Source: a virus | Strand: one strand, 5' to 3' | Length of the DNA: 64,000 nucleotides | IMG/VR virus record: IMGVR_UViG_3300043410_001300 | Coordinates: 1 to 64,000 of that record | Shown: piece after piece, positions 8,461 to 18,800 of the stretch | How positions within the stretch are numbered: the first letter of the stretch is position 1 | Layout of the letters: the number at the start of each line of letters is the position of its first letter | Notes under the pieces: generated by a model | Told to the model about the DNA's origin: nothing | Seen by the model: the letters and a program-made list of their open reading frames with translations, nothing else | The model's database searches: none | Made by a program: the position numbers and the translations under genes

Positions 8461-9912
8461 ATGGCAACCAACGTACAACATAAAGGCCAAAAACCAACAA
8501 AAGCATATGCGGAATCTGGCGCAGGAAATACATCAGGGCCATTTATCGGCGTTGTAAAAAACAATGTAGATAAGACACACAGCGGTAAGATAGAGGTCTA
8601 CATAGCTGCATTTGGCGGAAGCGATCCCGATTCGTCTAGAAACTGGACACCGGTAAGTTACATGAGTCCATTCATTGGAATCTCAAGCTCTGGTAAGAAT
8701 CCTAAATCTGGGCCAGACAAATCAGGCGACGGCGGCTACCTAGGTAATCCGAACAGCTACGGCTTCTGGGCATCATCTCCTGATATTGGCACAGAAGTAG
8801 TGTGTATCTTTATTAACGGTAACAAAAGTCAAGGCTATTACATCGGCTGTGTGCCAAAAGTAGGATTGGTACAGATGGTGCCAGCGATTGGGGCATCTTC
8901 AAAAGTAAAACCAAATGATGCCGAAGCTAGCTCATATGCGGGAGCAAATAGACTACCAACAAACGAAATAAACACTGCTAATCCTAATGTACGAGACAGC
9001 AGTCAACCATACAATGAAACTAAACCAGTTCATAGTTATCAATCGAGCATCTATGCCCAACAGGGGTTGATCAGAGATGATATTCGTGGGGTAATCGGTA
9101 GTAGCGCTCAGCGAGAATCGCCAAGTCGAGTATTCGGCATCTCTACGCCAGGTGGAGCAATTTATGAAGGCGGCTACAACGCGGCAACACTCGGTACCGC
9201 AGTAAAGAACGGCGTTGATCCTAGTAAACTAAAACAACTTGGTAGAACCGGCGGACACACATTCGTCATGGATGACGGCTCATTACAGGGAAAAGATCAG
9301 CACATTAGATTACGAACATCAGCTGGACATCAAATTACAATGAGTGATAGTGGTCAAACATTATTCATCACTCACGCTAACGGTCAAAGTTGGGTAGAAT
9401 TAGGAAAAGAAGGTACAATCGACATCTACTCTACAAATTCATTCAATGTTCGAACACATGGAGACATCAATTTCCACGCTGATAGAGACATTAATTTACA
9501 TGCAGGTAGAAATCTGAATGTAAATGCGGAATCAATTAGTCACGAAAGTACAAAAGATTACTCAGTTAGAGCTGGCGGTTCATTCAAGGGATATACGGTG
9601 AACTCGTTCACATTCAAAGCAGATGCTAGTATTGCCATGTCAACTAGCGGCAGCTTTGGTCTAAAATCAGATGGCGTAATGAGTATCAAAGGTTCAAAAG
9701 TGAATTTGAATACAGACAGTCCTAATGATGCTCCAGATGTGCCAGCAATGTCGAAAACAAAACACACTGATACTCTATTCAGTCAATCAAAGGGCTGGCT
9801 ATCAGCATCTCCTAATTTGGAGAGTATTGCTACTCGTGTGCCTACGCATCAACCATTCATTGGTGCTGGCAAGGGTCTCGATATTCCGTTCAATGGTGTA
9901 GCAGGAAGCTAA
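8461..9912 (+). CDS. 5: gp5-like baseplate central spike protein
   Basis: 483 residues. An N-terminal OB-fold (about 25-145) has the VKNNVDKTHSGKIEVYI and WASSPDIGTEVVCIFINGN segments typical of gp5/VgrG spikes. After a linker, HTFVMDDG...HIRLRTSAGHQITMSD (about 266-300) leads into a needle-like beta-helix with short repeats such as NFHADRDINLHAGRNLNVNA (about 335-355). T4 gp5 carries a lysozyme domain between these parts. I see none here, so this spike punctures but probably does not cut peptidoglycan. The protein would trimerise at the tip of the tail tube. Confidence 0.82.
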   Translation: MATNVQHKGQKPTKAYAESGAGNTSGPFIGVVKNNVDKTHSGKIEVYIAAFGGSDPDSSRNWTPVSYMSPFIGISSSGKNPKSGPDKSGDGGYLGNPNSYGFWASSPDIGTEVVCIFINGNKSQGYYIGCVPKVGLVQMVPAIGASSKVKPNDAEASSYAGANRLPTNEINTANPNVRDSSQPYNETKPVHSYQSSIYAQQGLIRDDIRGVIGSSAQRESPSRVFGISTPGGAIYEGGYNAATLGTAVKNGVDPSKLKQLGRTGGHTFVMDDGSLQGKDQHIRLRTSAGHQITMSDSGQTLFITHANGQSWVELGKEGTIDIYSTNSFNVRTHGDINFHADRDINLHAGRNLNVNAESISHESTKDYSVRAGGSFKGYTVNSFTFKADASIAMSTSGSFGLKSDGVMSIKGSKVNLNTDSPNDAPDVPAMSKTKHTDTLFSQSKGWLSASPNLESIATRVPTHQPFIGAGKGLDIPFNGVAGS

Positions 9913-9914
9913 AC

Positions 9915-11678
9915 ATGCCAACAACTCTAGTCAATGCGCTCAATACATCTACTGCCTCAGCCCCAGAAACTCCAGTAACAGTTGCTCAGATAAATGCTGC
10001 TCCCATATCAACAACAACTGCCGGCCCATTGCCGCCATCAGCAATACAAGCCCTTACTGCTCAGATAGCATCTAACGCCCAACAATTATCTGAGGGTGAA
10101 CAACAGGCAGCAGGAGTAGTTAACTCTACTACTGGCATAACCACTCGTCAACTCGAAGTGGCCGGCGCAATCGCACCCGGTTCCGGTGCTCTAACTGCAG
10201 CTCTAATCAGTAAAGGTATGCCAGCATCTCAGGCGCTTGAAGGAATGATGACCGGCCCCACAACTGCCACCACGATGGTCAATAGTGTAGTGCCTCAAAC
10301 ACGAGCATTGGAAAGTGTGTTGTCGAAGTCAGCAACATCCCTACAGAGTAGTGGTGTTCTCACAGGAAAAGAAAGTGCAGCCCAAGCCGGCGGACCAATT
10401 ATGGCCGCCGCCGTAATGGGGGTTGGCGCAGTAACTAGTTTACTCGGAAGCAGTAATCCTGCTTCTGGCCTTGGCCTGAAAATACCAGGCTCGATTGGTA
10501 GCTTAGGAGATAATTTATCTAGTGGCAAATTAGCTGGAGGATTATCTGACAAACTAACATCCGGTGGGATTGCTACCAGCTTAGGCGGCATGTTAGACTC
10601 AGCGAAGAACTCAGTCACGGGCGCTCTAGATGGACTAAAAAGTACAGCAGAAAACGCATTCGCTTCTGTCGAAGGCTCATTCGTGTCACTAAAGGGAGGA
10701 GTTACTAACATATTAGGTAAAGCATCAGGCTCAGCAAATGAAGTTAAATTAAGTGATGCATCTTTGGCAAATAAAAAAGTTGGATCTGCAAAAGCAGAAG
10801 TAGCGGCCCTAGAAGAAGTTGTACTTGACGCTAAAAAAACTTACAGAGAAGATGACTCCCAAGAAAATGCCACGGCACTAGCCACCGCAGAAAAAAATCT
10901 AGCGGCAGCAAAACAAAAAGCAGCAAAGGCCAGTACTAGCTTTCTCTCAGCATCTACTGCTAGCATTCCTGGTGTATCATCAATTAGTAATACATTAAAC
11001 TCAGGTCTAAATGCGTTGCCTGGAGGTATAGGAGCATTCGCAACACAAGTGTCGTCAAAGACTGGTAGTAATCCACTAACATCGATTATCGCATCAGCTA
11101 AATCAGTTAGTGGTTCATCATCGTTTGACTTGTCTAAAAATGCCGGTGATGTAATGTCAAGTGTAAGTTCATCTCTAAATGGCGCAATGAAAACTGCTAT
11201 GGGCACTGCTACGGGTGCCCTTGATAAAGCAAAATCTGCCGCCTCTGGGATGCTAGGTCAACTAGAAACTAGCCTAGCATCGATAGGAAATATGCCAGGG
11301 CAAATCAAAATGCCAGTAATGTCAGCGGATGCAGTGTTACCATCAGCAAAAGCGGCGATTGCTGCCGCTCAAGGTAAATTACTAGGTGACCCACGAATTC
11401 CACGACCAGGAGCAGTCACGGAAGAAACAGAATCTACGGAAGATCCGGATGAAATAGTCAATAAACAAGCAACTGCTCTTGCCGCGATTGAAGATAAACA
11501 GTCAGCAGTAGATATCATTGACCAAAAAATTGCCGCAATATTTGAAAAAATAGCAGCTAATACAATTAGTACTGATGAGGGTTACTCTAAAATTCACGCA
11601 CTACAAGTAGAGCTAGATGCTGCAAATGAAGAATTATCTACTGCTCAAGCGAATTACGAAGCGACCGTAAGGGCATAA
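9915..11678 (+). CDS. Ala/Ser-rich structural protein of unknown function
   Basis: 587 residues, strongly biased to Ala, Ser, Gly and Thr. A Gly-rich hydrophobic segment (GGPIMAAAVMGVGAVTSLLG, about 155-180) is followed by many GxLxSA-type helical stretches. Heptad-like helices appear near residues 285-335 and at the C-terminus (about 520-585). There are no catalytic motifs. Its place between the spike (gp5) and gp25 makes it a virion or assembly protein. The hydrophobic patch and helical content could suit a protein ejected with, or wrapped around, the tail tip. I do not recognise a named T4 counterpart. Confidence 0.5.
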   Translation: MPTTLVNALNTSTASAPETPVTVAQINAAPISTTTAGPLPPSAIQALTAQIASNAQQLSEGEQQAAGVVNSTTGITTRQLEVAGAIAPGSGALTAALISKGMPASQALEGMMTGPTTATTMVNSVVPQTRALESVLSKSATSLQSSGVLTGKESAAQAGGPIMAAAVMGVGAVTSLLGSSNPASGLGLKIPGSIGSLGDNLSSGKLAGGLSDKLTSGGIATSLGGMLDSAKNSVTGALDGLKSTAENAFASVEGSFVSLKGGVTNILGKASGSANEVKLSDASLANKKVGSAKAEVAALEEVVLDAKKTYREDDSQENATALATAEKNLAAAKQKAAKASTSFLSASTASIPGVSSISNTLNSGLNALPGGIGAFATQVSSKTGSNPLTSIIASAKSVSGSSSFDLSKNAGDVMSSVSSSLNGAMKTAMGTATGALDKAKSAASGMLGQLETSLASIGNMPGQIKMPVMSADAVLPSAKAAIAAAQGKLLGDPRIPRPGAVTEETESTEDPDEIVNKQATALAAIEDKQSAVDIIDQKIAAIFEKIAANTISTDEGYSKIHALQVELDAANEELSTAQANYEATVRA

Positions 11679-11682
11679 ATAC
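11674..11682 (+). promoter_or_regulatory. Late-promoter motif CATAAATAC touching the gp25 start
   Basis: The motif overlaps the stop of the preceding gene and ends three bases before the gp25 ATG (11686). A T4-type late start site would fall at or next to the ATG. Confidence 0.45.
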
Positions 11683-11685
11683 ACT

Positions 11686-12117
11686 ATGGCACTATTCACC
11701 GGCTTTTCCACAATCGATATTAATCAACCAACATCAAGAATCGTTGATGGGCTTGTTATTGAGAATAAAATACTGGGTAAAAAATTCAAACTAACCGATA
11801 AAGAATTGATAGTAAGAGACCTAATGAATTCATTATCGATAAAGCAAGGTGAAAAAGTAGGTAATCCCGAATATGGCACATCGATATGGAGCTATGTGTT
11901 TGACCCAAGCACATCAGTTCTACACGAAGAGATGAAAATTGAAGTTCGTCGTGTTGTTGCCTTGGACCCAAGAGTAACTTTACATTCGTGCGTAGTCACT
12001 CCTAGTGAGAATGAAGTAGCTATTGAGATGGAAGTTGAATACAATCCACTAGGCGAAATCGACACGATTGGCTTAAGTCTCAGTAAAAGTACCGGCACAG
12101 TATCAAAAACTTCATAA
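11686..12117 (+). CDS. 25: gp25-like baseplate wedge protein
   Basis: A 143-residue protein of the gp25 family (T4 gp25 is 132). The family hallmark is visible: LSIKQGEKVGNPEYGTSIWS followed by YVFDPST. gp25 nucleates sheath polymerisation on the baseplate and is related to TssE of type VI secretion. It is followed by gp6, the usual order in T4-like phages. No Shine-Dalgarno is seen; the CATAAATAC motif lies three bases before the ATG. Confidence 0.88.
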   Translation: MALFTGFSTIDINQPTSRIVDGLVIENKILGKKFKLTDKELIVRDLMNSLSIKQGEKVGNPEYGTSIWSYVFDPSTSVLHEEMKIEVRRVVALDPRVTLHSCVVTPSENEVAIEMEVEYNPLGEIDTIGLSLSKSTGTVSKTS

Positions 12118-12137
12118 AAGCCACTGATTTCTGCTCT

Positions 12138-12146
12138 GATAAATAC
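12138..12146 (+). promoter_or_regulatory. Late-promoter motif GATAAATAC before gp6
   Basis: Exact nonamer also found before the giant gene (15830). It lies 20 bases upstream of the gp6 ATG (12167), room for a short leader. Confidence 0.65.
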
Positions 12147-12166
12147 TAAATCACGGGAAATCTAAC

Positions 12167-15100
12167 ATGGCATCAACATCAAGACAATCAAGTTTATTCG
12201 GCGCACAAGACTGGCAGAAACTGTATCAGGCATACAGTAGTGCCGATTTACAGTCATACGACTACGAGTCGTTGCGTAAAAACTTCATTGACTATCTGAC
12301 AGCTAACTATCCCGAGACATTTAATGACTACGTTGAGTCAAGTGAATTCGTAGCCCTACTTGATGTCATGGCATACATGGGTCAAGCCCTAGCATTCCGT
12401 GGTGATCTAAACGCTCGTGAAAACTTTCTTGATACCGCTCAACGCCGTGATTCAGTTATCAAATTAGCAAACTTGATTAGTTACAATCCTAAACGAAATA
12501 ATGCGGCTCAAGGATTAGTAAAAGTTACAGCGTTATCTACTACAGAAAATATCACTGATATCAACGGTAATAACTTGGGTGGTAGAACAATCTCCTGGAA
12601 TGATCCATCAAATGCTACTTGGCAAGAGCAATTTAACACAATCATTAACGCAACGCTACTGAATAATCAGAGAATAGGCAAACCAGGCAACAGTCAGGAT
12701 CTCCTCGGTATTAAAACCGATGAGTATACTATCAATATTCCAGCATCACAATTACCAATAGTGACATATCAGTCACAAGTAGGTGGCACCACAATGAACT
12801 TTGAACTAACATCAGTGTCTAGTTTAAATCAATCATACTTGTATGAGCTGCCACCTGCTCCTAATAGTCAATTTAATATCTTGTACAGAAATGACAAGTT
12901 GGGTTATGGTAGCATCAATACAGGATTCTTCTTCTATTTCAAGCAAGGTAGTTTACAAACTGTAGATTTCAGTTTTACAGAAGCAATCCAAAACAATATG
13001 CAGTTGATAAAAGTGCAGGGAGTGAATAATGACGACACCTGGTTGTACAAACTAGATACTGCTGGTACACCTACTGAACTGTGGACACAAGTACAAAATG
13101 TTTACACATCAGCAACCGATAGTAATGGTGCCGTAGTAAAGAGCTTGTACAGCGTGACTAGTAGAGCTAATGACGAAGTTACTTATGTTTTTGGCGACGG
13201 GGTGTTCTCTACTGTTCCAACAGGAAGTTATCGTGCGTATGTTCGCAGTAGTAATGCTCTACAATACACAATCAATCCGGCAGAAATGTCTGGTGTAAAT
13301 GTAGATATCAACTACATTAGTCGCAGTGGCCGCCAAGAAACACTAACGGTCACATTCTCCCTACAGACACCAAACAGCACTGCTCAAAATCGCGAGTCAT
13401 TATCAGCAATCAAAGAACGAGCACCTGCTAGATTCTACACTCAAAATCGTATGGTCAATGGCGAAGACTACACAAGTTTCCCGTTCACCCTCTACAACTC
13501 CATCATCAAATCAAAAGCACTCAATCGTAGTTCAATTGGTGTATCGCGTAACCTAGATTTGTTAGATCCAACAGGTAAGTATTCTTCAACCAATGTGTTC
13601 GCTGACGATGGCGCACTTACATTTGATAACTCGCCATACACTACTACATTCTCTACATCAAGTACATACTATGCGACTGAGTTCTTGAGTTCGACATTGC
13701 CAAATTTATTAGCTAAATCAGGCACTCTACATTACTACCACACATATTACAAAAAGTTTCCAGAAACTCAAGAGTCACTAGCAACTCGTTGGTGGTTAAC
13801 ATCAATCAACGGCACACAAGTAACTGGTTATTTCTACACTCAAGGCACAGACACTGGAGACAAAGCGCCTATTGCTGTAGGTTCATTTAGTAGTACAAGC
13901 GCAAAATACATCACTAAGGGCGCCCTAATTCAATTTGTGCCGGTTAATTCAAACCAGTATTTTGATGAAAATAATAGACTGACCTCAGTAAATACAGGCA
14001 AGCAGAGTATCTGGGTAGCAGTCGAAGGCGTTGTCGGTGACGGTTACAACTACGGTATAGGTAATTTAAGTTCTGGTCTTGGACCAATTACACTAAGTGG
14101 CTATGTCCCAAAGAATGTAAAAATTACAGACATTAAGGGTATTGTACCAGAGTTCAGTACAACATTGAGTACCGCTATTAGTTCCGCTTCTCTTGCTAAA
14201 ATTAGATTGAAACAAAACTTTGCTCTACAATTTAGTAACGGCAAGATTGCTACGGATGAGCGCTGGTCAATAATTGACATCCCAGCATACACCGAGACAC
14301 CAGCATACAATGACTACATTGTTAAATTCGAATACAACGCAACCGACAGTATCTACACTGTATCTATTAGAACAGTTTCTTATTCATTCTCTAGCGTATC
14401 CGATGTAAGATTTACCTATGATAGTTCTCAGAGAGTTTATGATCCAAAAACAGGCCAAGTTCTTTCTGATTATGTGAATGTACTAGTTGCTTCGGCTACC
14501 AACGGCACCACAAACAACTATCTTAATGTCATCGGTCAACCAGTACAGAGTGACGGTTATTCAGATGACTTTCAAGTAACAGTGTCACCAATCAATCAGA
14601 CTACAGGTTACTCTAGTAATCCAAACTTTTTTAGCGAATTAACCGGCAGTGCCCAATCTCCAATAATTAGCGTAAGCGCCGCCGTCTTCTTCTCAGTTGC
14701 CACTGGTCAAGCAGATGGGTTGACTACGACACAATTACTATCAAATGGTACGGTTGTGTACAGTAACTCATTGACATCGTTGGCGCAAGTTAGTGACTCG
14801 GTTTATGAATATGAGACAGGTCAAGTATTCTATTGTCCCGATGCGCTAAGTGTAAACCTCACTGCGGAAATCAGCGTTGGTACTAACTACTATCTAGTAA
14901 CTGCTACATGTAATATTGAGCATAAGTTAACTAGCGGCAAGAAAGTAACAATTAAGGGAGCTGGCGAAACGGATACTACCCGCCCGTACAACGGCACATT
15001 CGTCATCACTAAGATAGACGAAAAAACATTTACTTATCGGACTGAGACTACAGTTCAGCTCGATACTCCGATAACCAATCACGCAATCGTAGCTAATCGT

Positions 15101-15808
15101 TTCTATTCTTCATCTGAAATCCCAGCAACATACCCAATTGTCCTTGAGTTATCAGATGTAACTGACGATTACAAAGCCGCAGTTGGCAAAGGCGGCCTAA
15201 ACTTTCAATATCGTCACAATAGCGGTCAAACTAGTAGAATTGATCCAGCGACATCAAATATCATTGATTTGTATCTAGTCACGCAAAGCTATTACACTAA
15301 TTACATGAACTGGATTAGTGACACGACCGGAACACTAAGTGAGCCAGATAAACCCACACTAAGTGAATTACAACAGAGCTATGGCGACCTAGAAAGCTAC
15401 AAGATGGTCAGTGATAGCGTTGTTTTGAACAGCGTAACATTCAAGCCGTTGTTCGGCAGCAAAGCCGCCCCAGCTCTTCGAGCAACCATCAAAGTTGTGA
15501 AAAATACTAAGTCCACCGCTAGCGAAACTCAAATACGCAGTAGTGTACTCTCAGCAATGAATACATACTTCTCTATTGATAACTGGAACTTTGGCGACAA
15601 ATTCTATTTCTCGGAATTAAGTGCTTATCTACATAGTGAGCTAGGTTCAATGATTTCATCTGTAATCTTGGTATCTAGTGATCCAACAGCAAAGTTCGGT
15701 GATATGTACGAAGTTCGCAGTGCTCCTCACGAAATATTCGTCAACGGCGCCACTATTAGCGACATCGTTGTACTCAGTAGTTTGACTGCCAGTAATATGA
15801 ACCGATAA
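12167..15808 (+). CDS. 6: gp6-like baseplate wedge protein
   Basis: 1213 residues, roughly twice T4 gp6 (660). The N-terminus shows the conserved gp6 region: DYVESSEFVALLDVMAYMGQ, then ALAFRGDLNARENFLDTAQRR and SVIKLANLISYNPKR (about residues 55-115). Around residue 425 is the conserved TQNRMVNGEDYTSFP motif of gp6/baseplate-J-like proteins. The C-terminal part (about 1030-1200) resembles the closing domain of this family (SVLSAMNTYFSIDNWNFGDKF). gp6 forms the inner ring that links wedges. The extra central beta-rich domains (about 500-950) are insertions relative to T4. Confidence 0.87.
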   Translation: MASTSRQSSLFGAQDWQKLYQAYSSADLQSYDYESLRKNFIDYLTANYPETFNDYVESSEFVALLDVMAYMGQALAFRGDLNARENFLDTAQRRDSVIKLANLISYNPKRNNAAQGLVKVTALSTTENITDINGNNLGGRTISWNDPSNATWQEQFNTIINATLLNNQRIGKPGNSQDLLGIKTDEYTINIPASQLPIVTYQSQVGGTTMNFELTSVSSLNQSYLYELPPAPNSQFNILYRNDKLGYGSINTGFFFYFKQGSLQTVDFSFTEAIQNNMQLIKVQGVNNDDTWLYKLDTAGTPTELWTQVQNVYTSATDSNGAVVKSLYSVTSRANDEVTYVFGDGVFSTVPTGSYRAYVRSSNALQYTINPAEMSGVNVDINYISRSGRQETLTVTFSLQTPNSTAQNRESLSAIKERAPARFYTQNRMVNGEDYTSFPFTLYNSIIKSKALNRSSIGVSRNLDLLDPTGKYSSTNVFADDGALTFDNSPYTTTFSTSSTYYATEFLSSTLPNLLAKSGTLHYYHTYYKKFPETQESLATRWWLTSINGTQVTGYFYTQGTDTGDKAPIAVGSFSSTSAKYITKGALIQFVPVNSNQYFDENNRLTSVNTGKQSIWVAVEGVVGDGYNYGIGNLSSGLGPITLSGYVPKNVKITDIKGIVPEFSTTLSTAISSASLAKIRLKQNFALQFSNGKIATDERWSIIDIPAYTETPAYNDYIVKFEYNATDSIYTVSIRTVSYSFSSVSDVRFTYDSSQRVYDPKTGQVLSDYVNVLVASATNGTTNNYLNVIGQPVQSDGYSDDFQVTVSPINQTTGYSSNPNFFSELTGSAQSPIISVSAAVFFSVATGQADGLTTTQLLSNGTVVYSNSLTSLAQVSDSVYEYETGQVFYCPDALSVNLTAEISVGTNYYLVTATCNIEHKLTSGKKVTIKGAGETDTTRPYNGTFVITKIDEKTFTYRTETTVQLDTPITNHAIVANRFYSSSEIPATYPIVLELSDVTDDYKAAVGKGGLNFQYRHNSGQTSRIDPATSNIIDLYLVTQSYYTNYMNWISDTTGTLSEPDKPTLSELQQSYGDLESYKMVSDSVVLNSVTFKPLFGSKAAPALRATIKVVKNTKSTASETQIRSSVLSAMNTYFSIDNWNFGDKFYFSELSAYLHSELGSMISSVILVSSDPTAKFGDMYEVRSAPHEIFVNGATISDIVVLSSLTASNMNR

Positions 15809-15829
15809 GAAAACAGTGGTTTTTGCCGA

Positions 15830-15838
15830 GATAAATAC
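15830..15838 (+). promoter_or_regulatory. Late-promoter motif GATAAATAC before the giant gene
   Basis: Same nonamer as at 12138; it ends 27 bases before the ATG at 15866. Confidence 0.65.
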
Positions 15839-15865
15839 TTAATCTACAATAGGTAAAGTATTAAC

Positions 15866-18800
15866 ATGGTCAACCAAGTCAGAACACTCGATTTTCTCCC
15901 AGAAATATTCAAAACAGAAACTAACGACCAGTTTCTGTCATCGACTCTGGATGTTCTAACCAAGCAGCCGAACATGACCCGTGTTCAGGGCTACATTGGT
16001 AATAAGTACGGCTACGCAATCAATGCTGGTGACAATTACATCACTGAGCCTACCGCTACCAGAAGTAATTATCAACTAGACCCCGCCGTAGTATTTCTAA
16101 AAGAAGATACACAGAGCGCTACTGACTTTATTGACTACCCAAGCATCATTGCCGCATTATCAAATGCCGGCGCAGTCACTGACAATCACAACAAACTTTT
16201 CAGTAACAAGTTCTACAGTTGGGACAGTTTTGCTGACATCGACAAACTAGTAAACTACGCTCAATATTACTGGCTACCTTTAGGTCCCGACGCAATTCAG
16301 ATCAGTCAAGAAATCACAATCGATGACATCCTAGATAAGACTAGTTACACAGCACCTAACGGTTTAGAGTTCGTAAACGGACTCAAAGTTAACTTTGGTG
16401 GTATTGTGCATCCAGAAAACTACAAAGGCGTGGATTACTATGTTGAGGGAGTAGGTACATCAATTACGCTAGTACCAGCAAATGAACTTCTATGTACAGA
16501 AGTTACCGGCGGTGGTATCTACACCCCATGGGATAATGACCCGTTCGATACGGTCGACTGGAGTATCTCCTTGTATGTACCTATTCAACCAGACTACATT
16601 GTAATGAGTCGCAGTAGTAGAGAACGCAACGCATGGTCTCGAGGCAACCGCTGGTTCCATCAGGGAGTACTTGATGCCCACATTAAGTACAATGGTGTAG
16701 TAACAAACAATCAGTACAACACACAAACTCGTGCCCAGCGCCCAATTGTTGAATTTCAGGGCAATATGTCTCTGTACAATAGTGGTACGTCATTTGCAGC
16801 AATCGTAGACTTTATTGATACTCGTACTAAAGACGCATTATCATTAGTAGCGGGACAAGAACACTTTATCGTTAGTACAGATGTTAACAGAACAAGTAAT
16901 CGCGTATCAACAGACGGTATTGTGGTAAATGATACTACAAATTTAGTCGAGGGAATGAAAGTTACATTCTCGGCAATCACCGGAACATTACCATCACCAC
17001 TATCATCTGCCACCACATACGAAATTCGTTCGATTGATAATGTACTATCGGCAATCACTATTAGTTCACCAAGTACAACAGTTAATGGTTCAGTAATTAC
17101 TCCTAATGTTATTGTAGTCACACCTGGTGCCTATGATATGAAAGTATCAGGCATATCAGAAATTGGTCTACTGAACGACACTACTGTTGTATTCGCTAAC
17201 GACGATGATGTTAATGTTCGTAAGACAGTGTACAAGGTAACATCAGTTGAAGCTGGCGCTGGTCAAAAGAAAATCATCGCACTTACACCACTGCCTAATG
17301 TTACTGTGGAAACAGAAGGTCAACTGTACATTGCTGCTGGACCAGGCGACTACTTAGGACAAGCATGGCGCTTCTCTACTGAAGTTGACGGTATCATTCG
17401 TCCCGCGGGCGAACAAGGCTGGATTCAAAGTCAAAAGAAAATCGCAATCAATCAAAGCCCAATGTTCGATATGTTCGACAGTAACGATGTCAGTTTCTCT
17501 GACAAGTCGTTCTACATGAACTCAACATTTAAAGGCACAAAATTATTCGGCTACACTATCGGCACAGGCACAAACGACTCAATCTTGGGATTTGCTACTA
17601 CTTACAGTAGCCCAGCGAACACTGGCGACTTCTTATTCACCGTTCATATGAACAGTGACCAGTTTACATACACTAACGCTTCAACTGGCGCTACAATCAC
17701 TAAGATGATTAGTGATGGTTACGCACATCATCGCCTAACAACTACATCGACCGTAAAGCGTACTGGTTGGGTAGAAGCAGTTGCACCTAGCGTACAGTAT
17801 CAAGTGTTTATCTTTGATGTGACTGATCTTAATAAAGATGGTCTACTATGCGATGTAGCAATGAGCTCAGAAGCACAAACTGTATGGTCACCAGTAAAAA
17901 TTTACAAGAACGGCGAGTTTGTTGACAGCTCATACTACACAACAACAGTAGATACAGTAGCTGGCACTACATTAATTAAATTCAAAACTACACTAACTGT
18001 CGGCGATAATGTATCAGTTCAACTAATCAGTGAACAAGTAAGTAAAACGGCGTATTATCAAATCCCAAGCAACTTACAGAGTAACCCGTTCAACACTCAA
18101 ATCAGTAGTATTGCTGCTGGTGATTTGAAGAACTACTACGCTAGTATCTTTGGTAACGCACCTCGTGCTGCCGGTCTAGTATTCGGTCAGAATAATTTAG
18201 GCAACTTAGGTGATCTAGCAAAATACGGCAACACAATCATTCAGAACAGTGCTAGTTTATTACTGCCTGGCGTATTCTTGCGCAAATCTGACTACGATCT
18301 ACAAACTGCTCTACAGTTCAATGCTGATGAGTACATGGACTACAAGCATACCGTCATTCAACTAGCTTCGTCGGGTGACTACTCTGTGTATCAAACACCG
18401 GCGTCAATTTTAGATGACATCATCTACCAAATTTCTAGTTCAAAGAGCGAATCGGACTCATTCTACTGGAGTGATATGATTCCTTCTGGTAGTCCATTCA
18501 AAGTAAACACATACAACTTTGGCGCTACTGTATCATTTGCTACATTCTCAACTAGCAGAGTGTATGATTTTGCTAGCGCTAATTACCATAGTTTAGTAGT
18601 GTATCAGACTGAAACTGTTGATAATAAAACCATCACAACTCAACTTGTTCGTGACATTGATTACTTTGTCAGCACTACTGAACCTAGTGTTACTATCAAA
18701 CGAACATTAACTACTGGTAGTACTATCACGGTAAAAGAGTACAATCAAACTTGGGGTAGTTACATTCCTAACACTCCGACAAAATTGGGCTTGTTTGCGG

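Noticed and set aside
10295-11206. Long minus-strand frames opposite the Ala/Ser-rich gene
   Set aside because: They mirror the GC-biased codons of the plus-strand gene, have no recognisable motif and no ribosome-binding site.
8461-12117. Type VI secretion or phage-like particle instead of a phage
   Set aside because: gp5- and gp25-like proteins also occur in type VI systems, but gp46, gp47, gp55, gp53, gp6 and fibre genes make this a T4-like phage.
15809-15826. Terminator between gp6 and the giant gene
   Set aside because: An AAAAC-AGTG-GTTTT stem of 5 bp is too weak and AT-rich to call.
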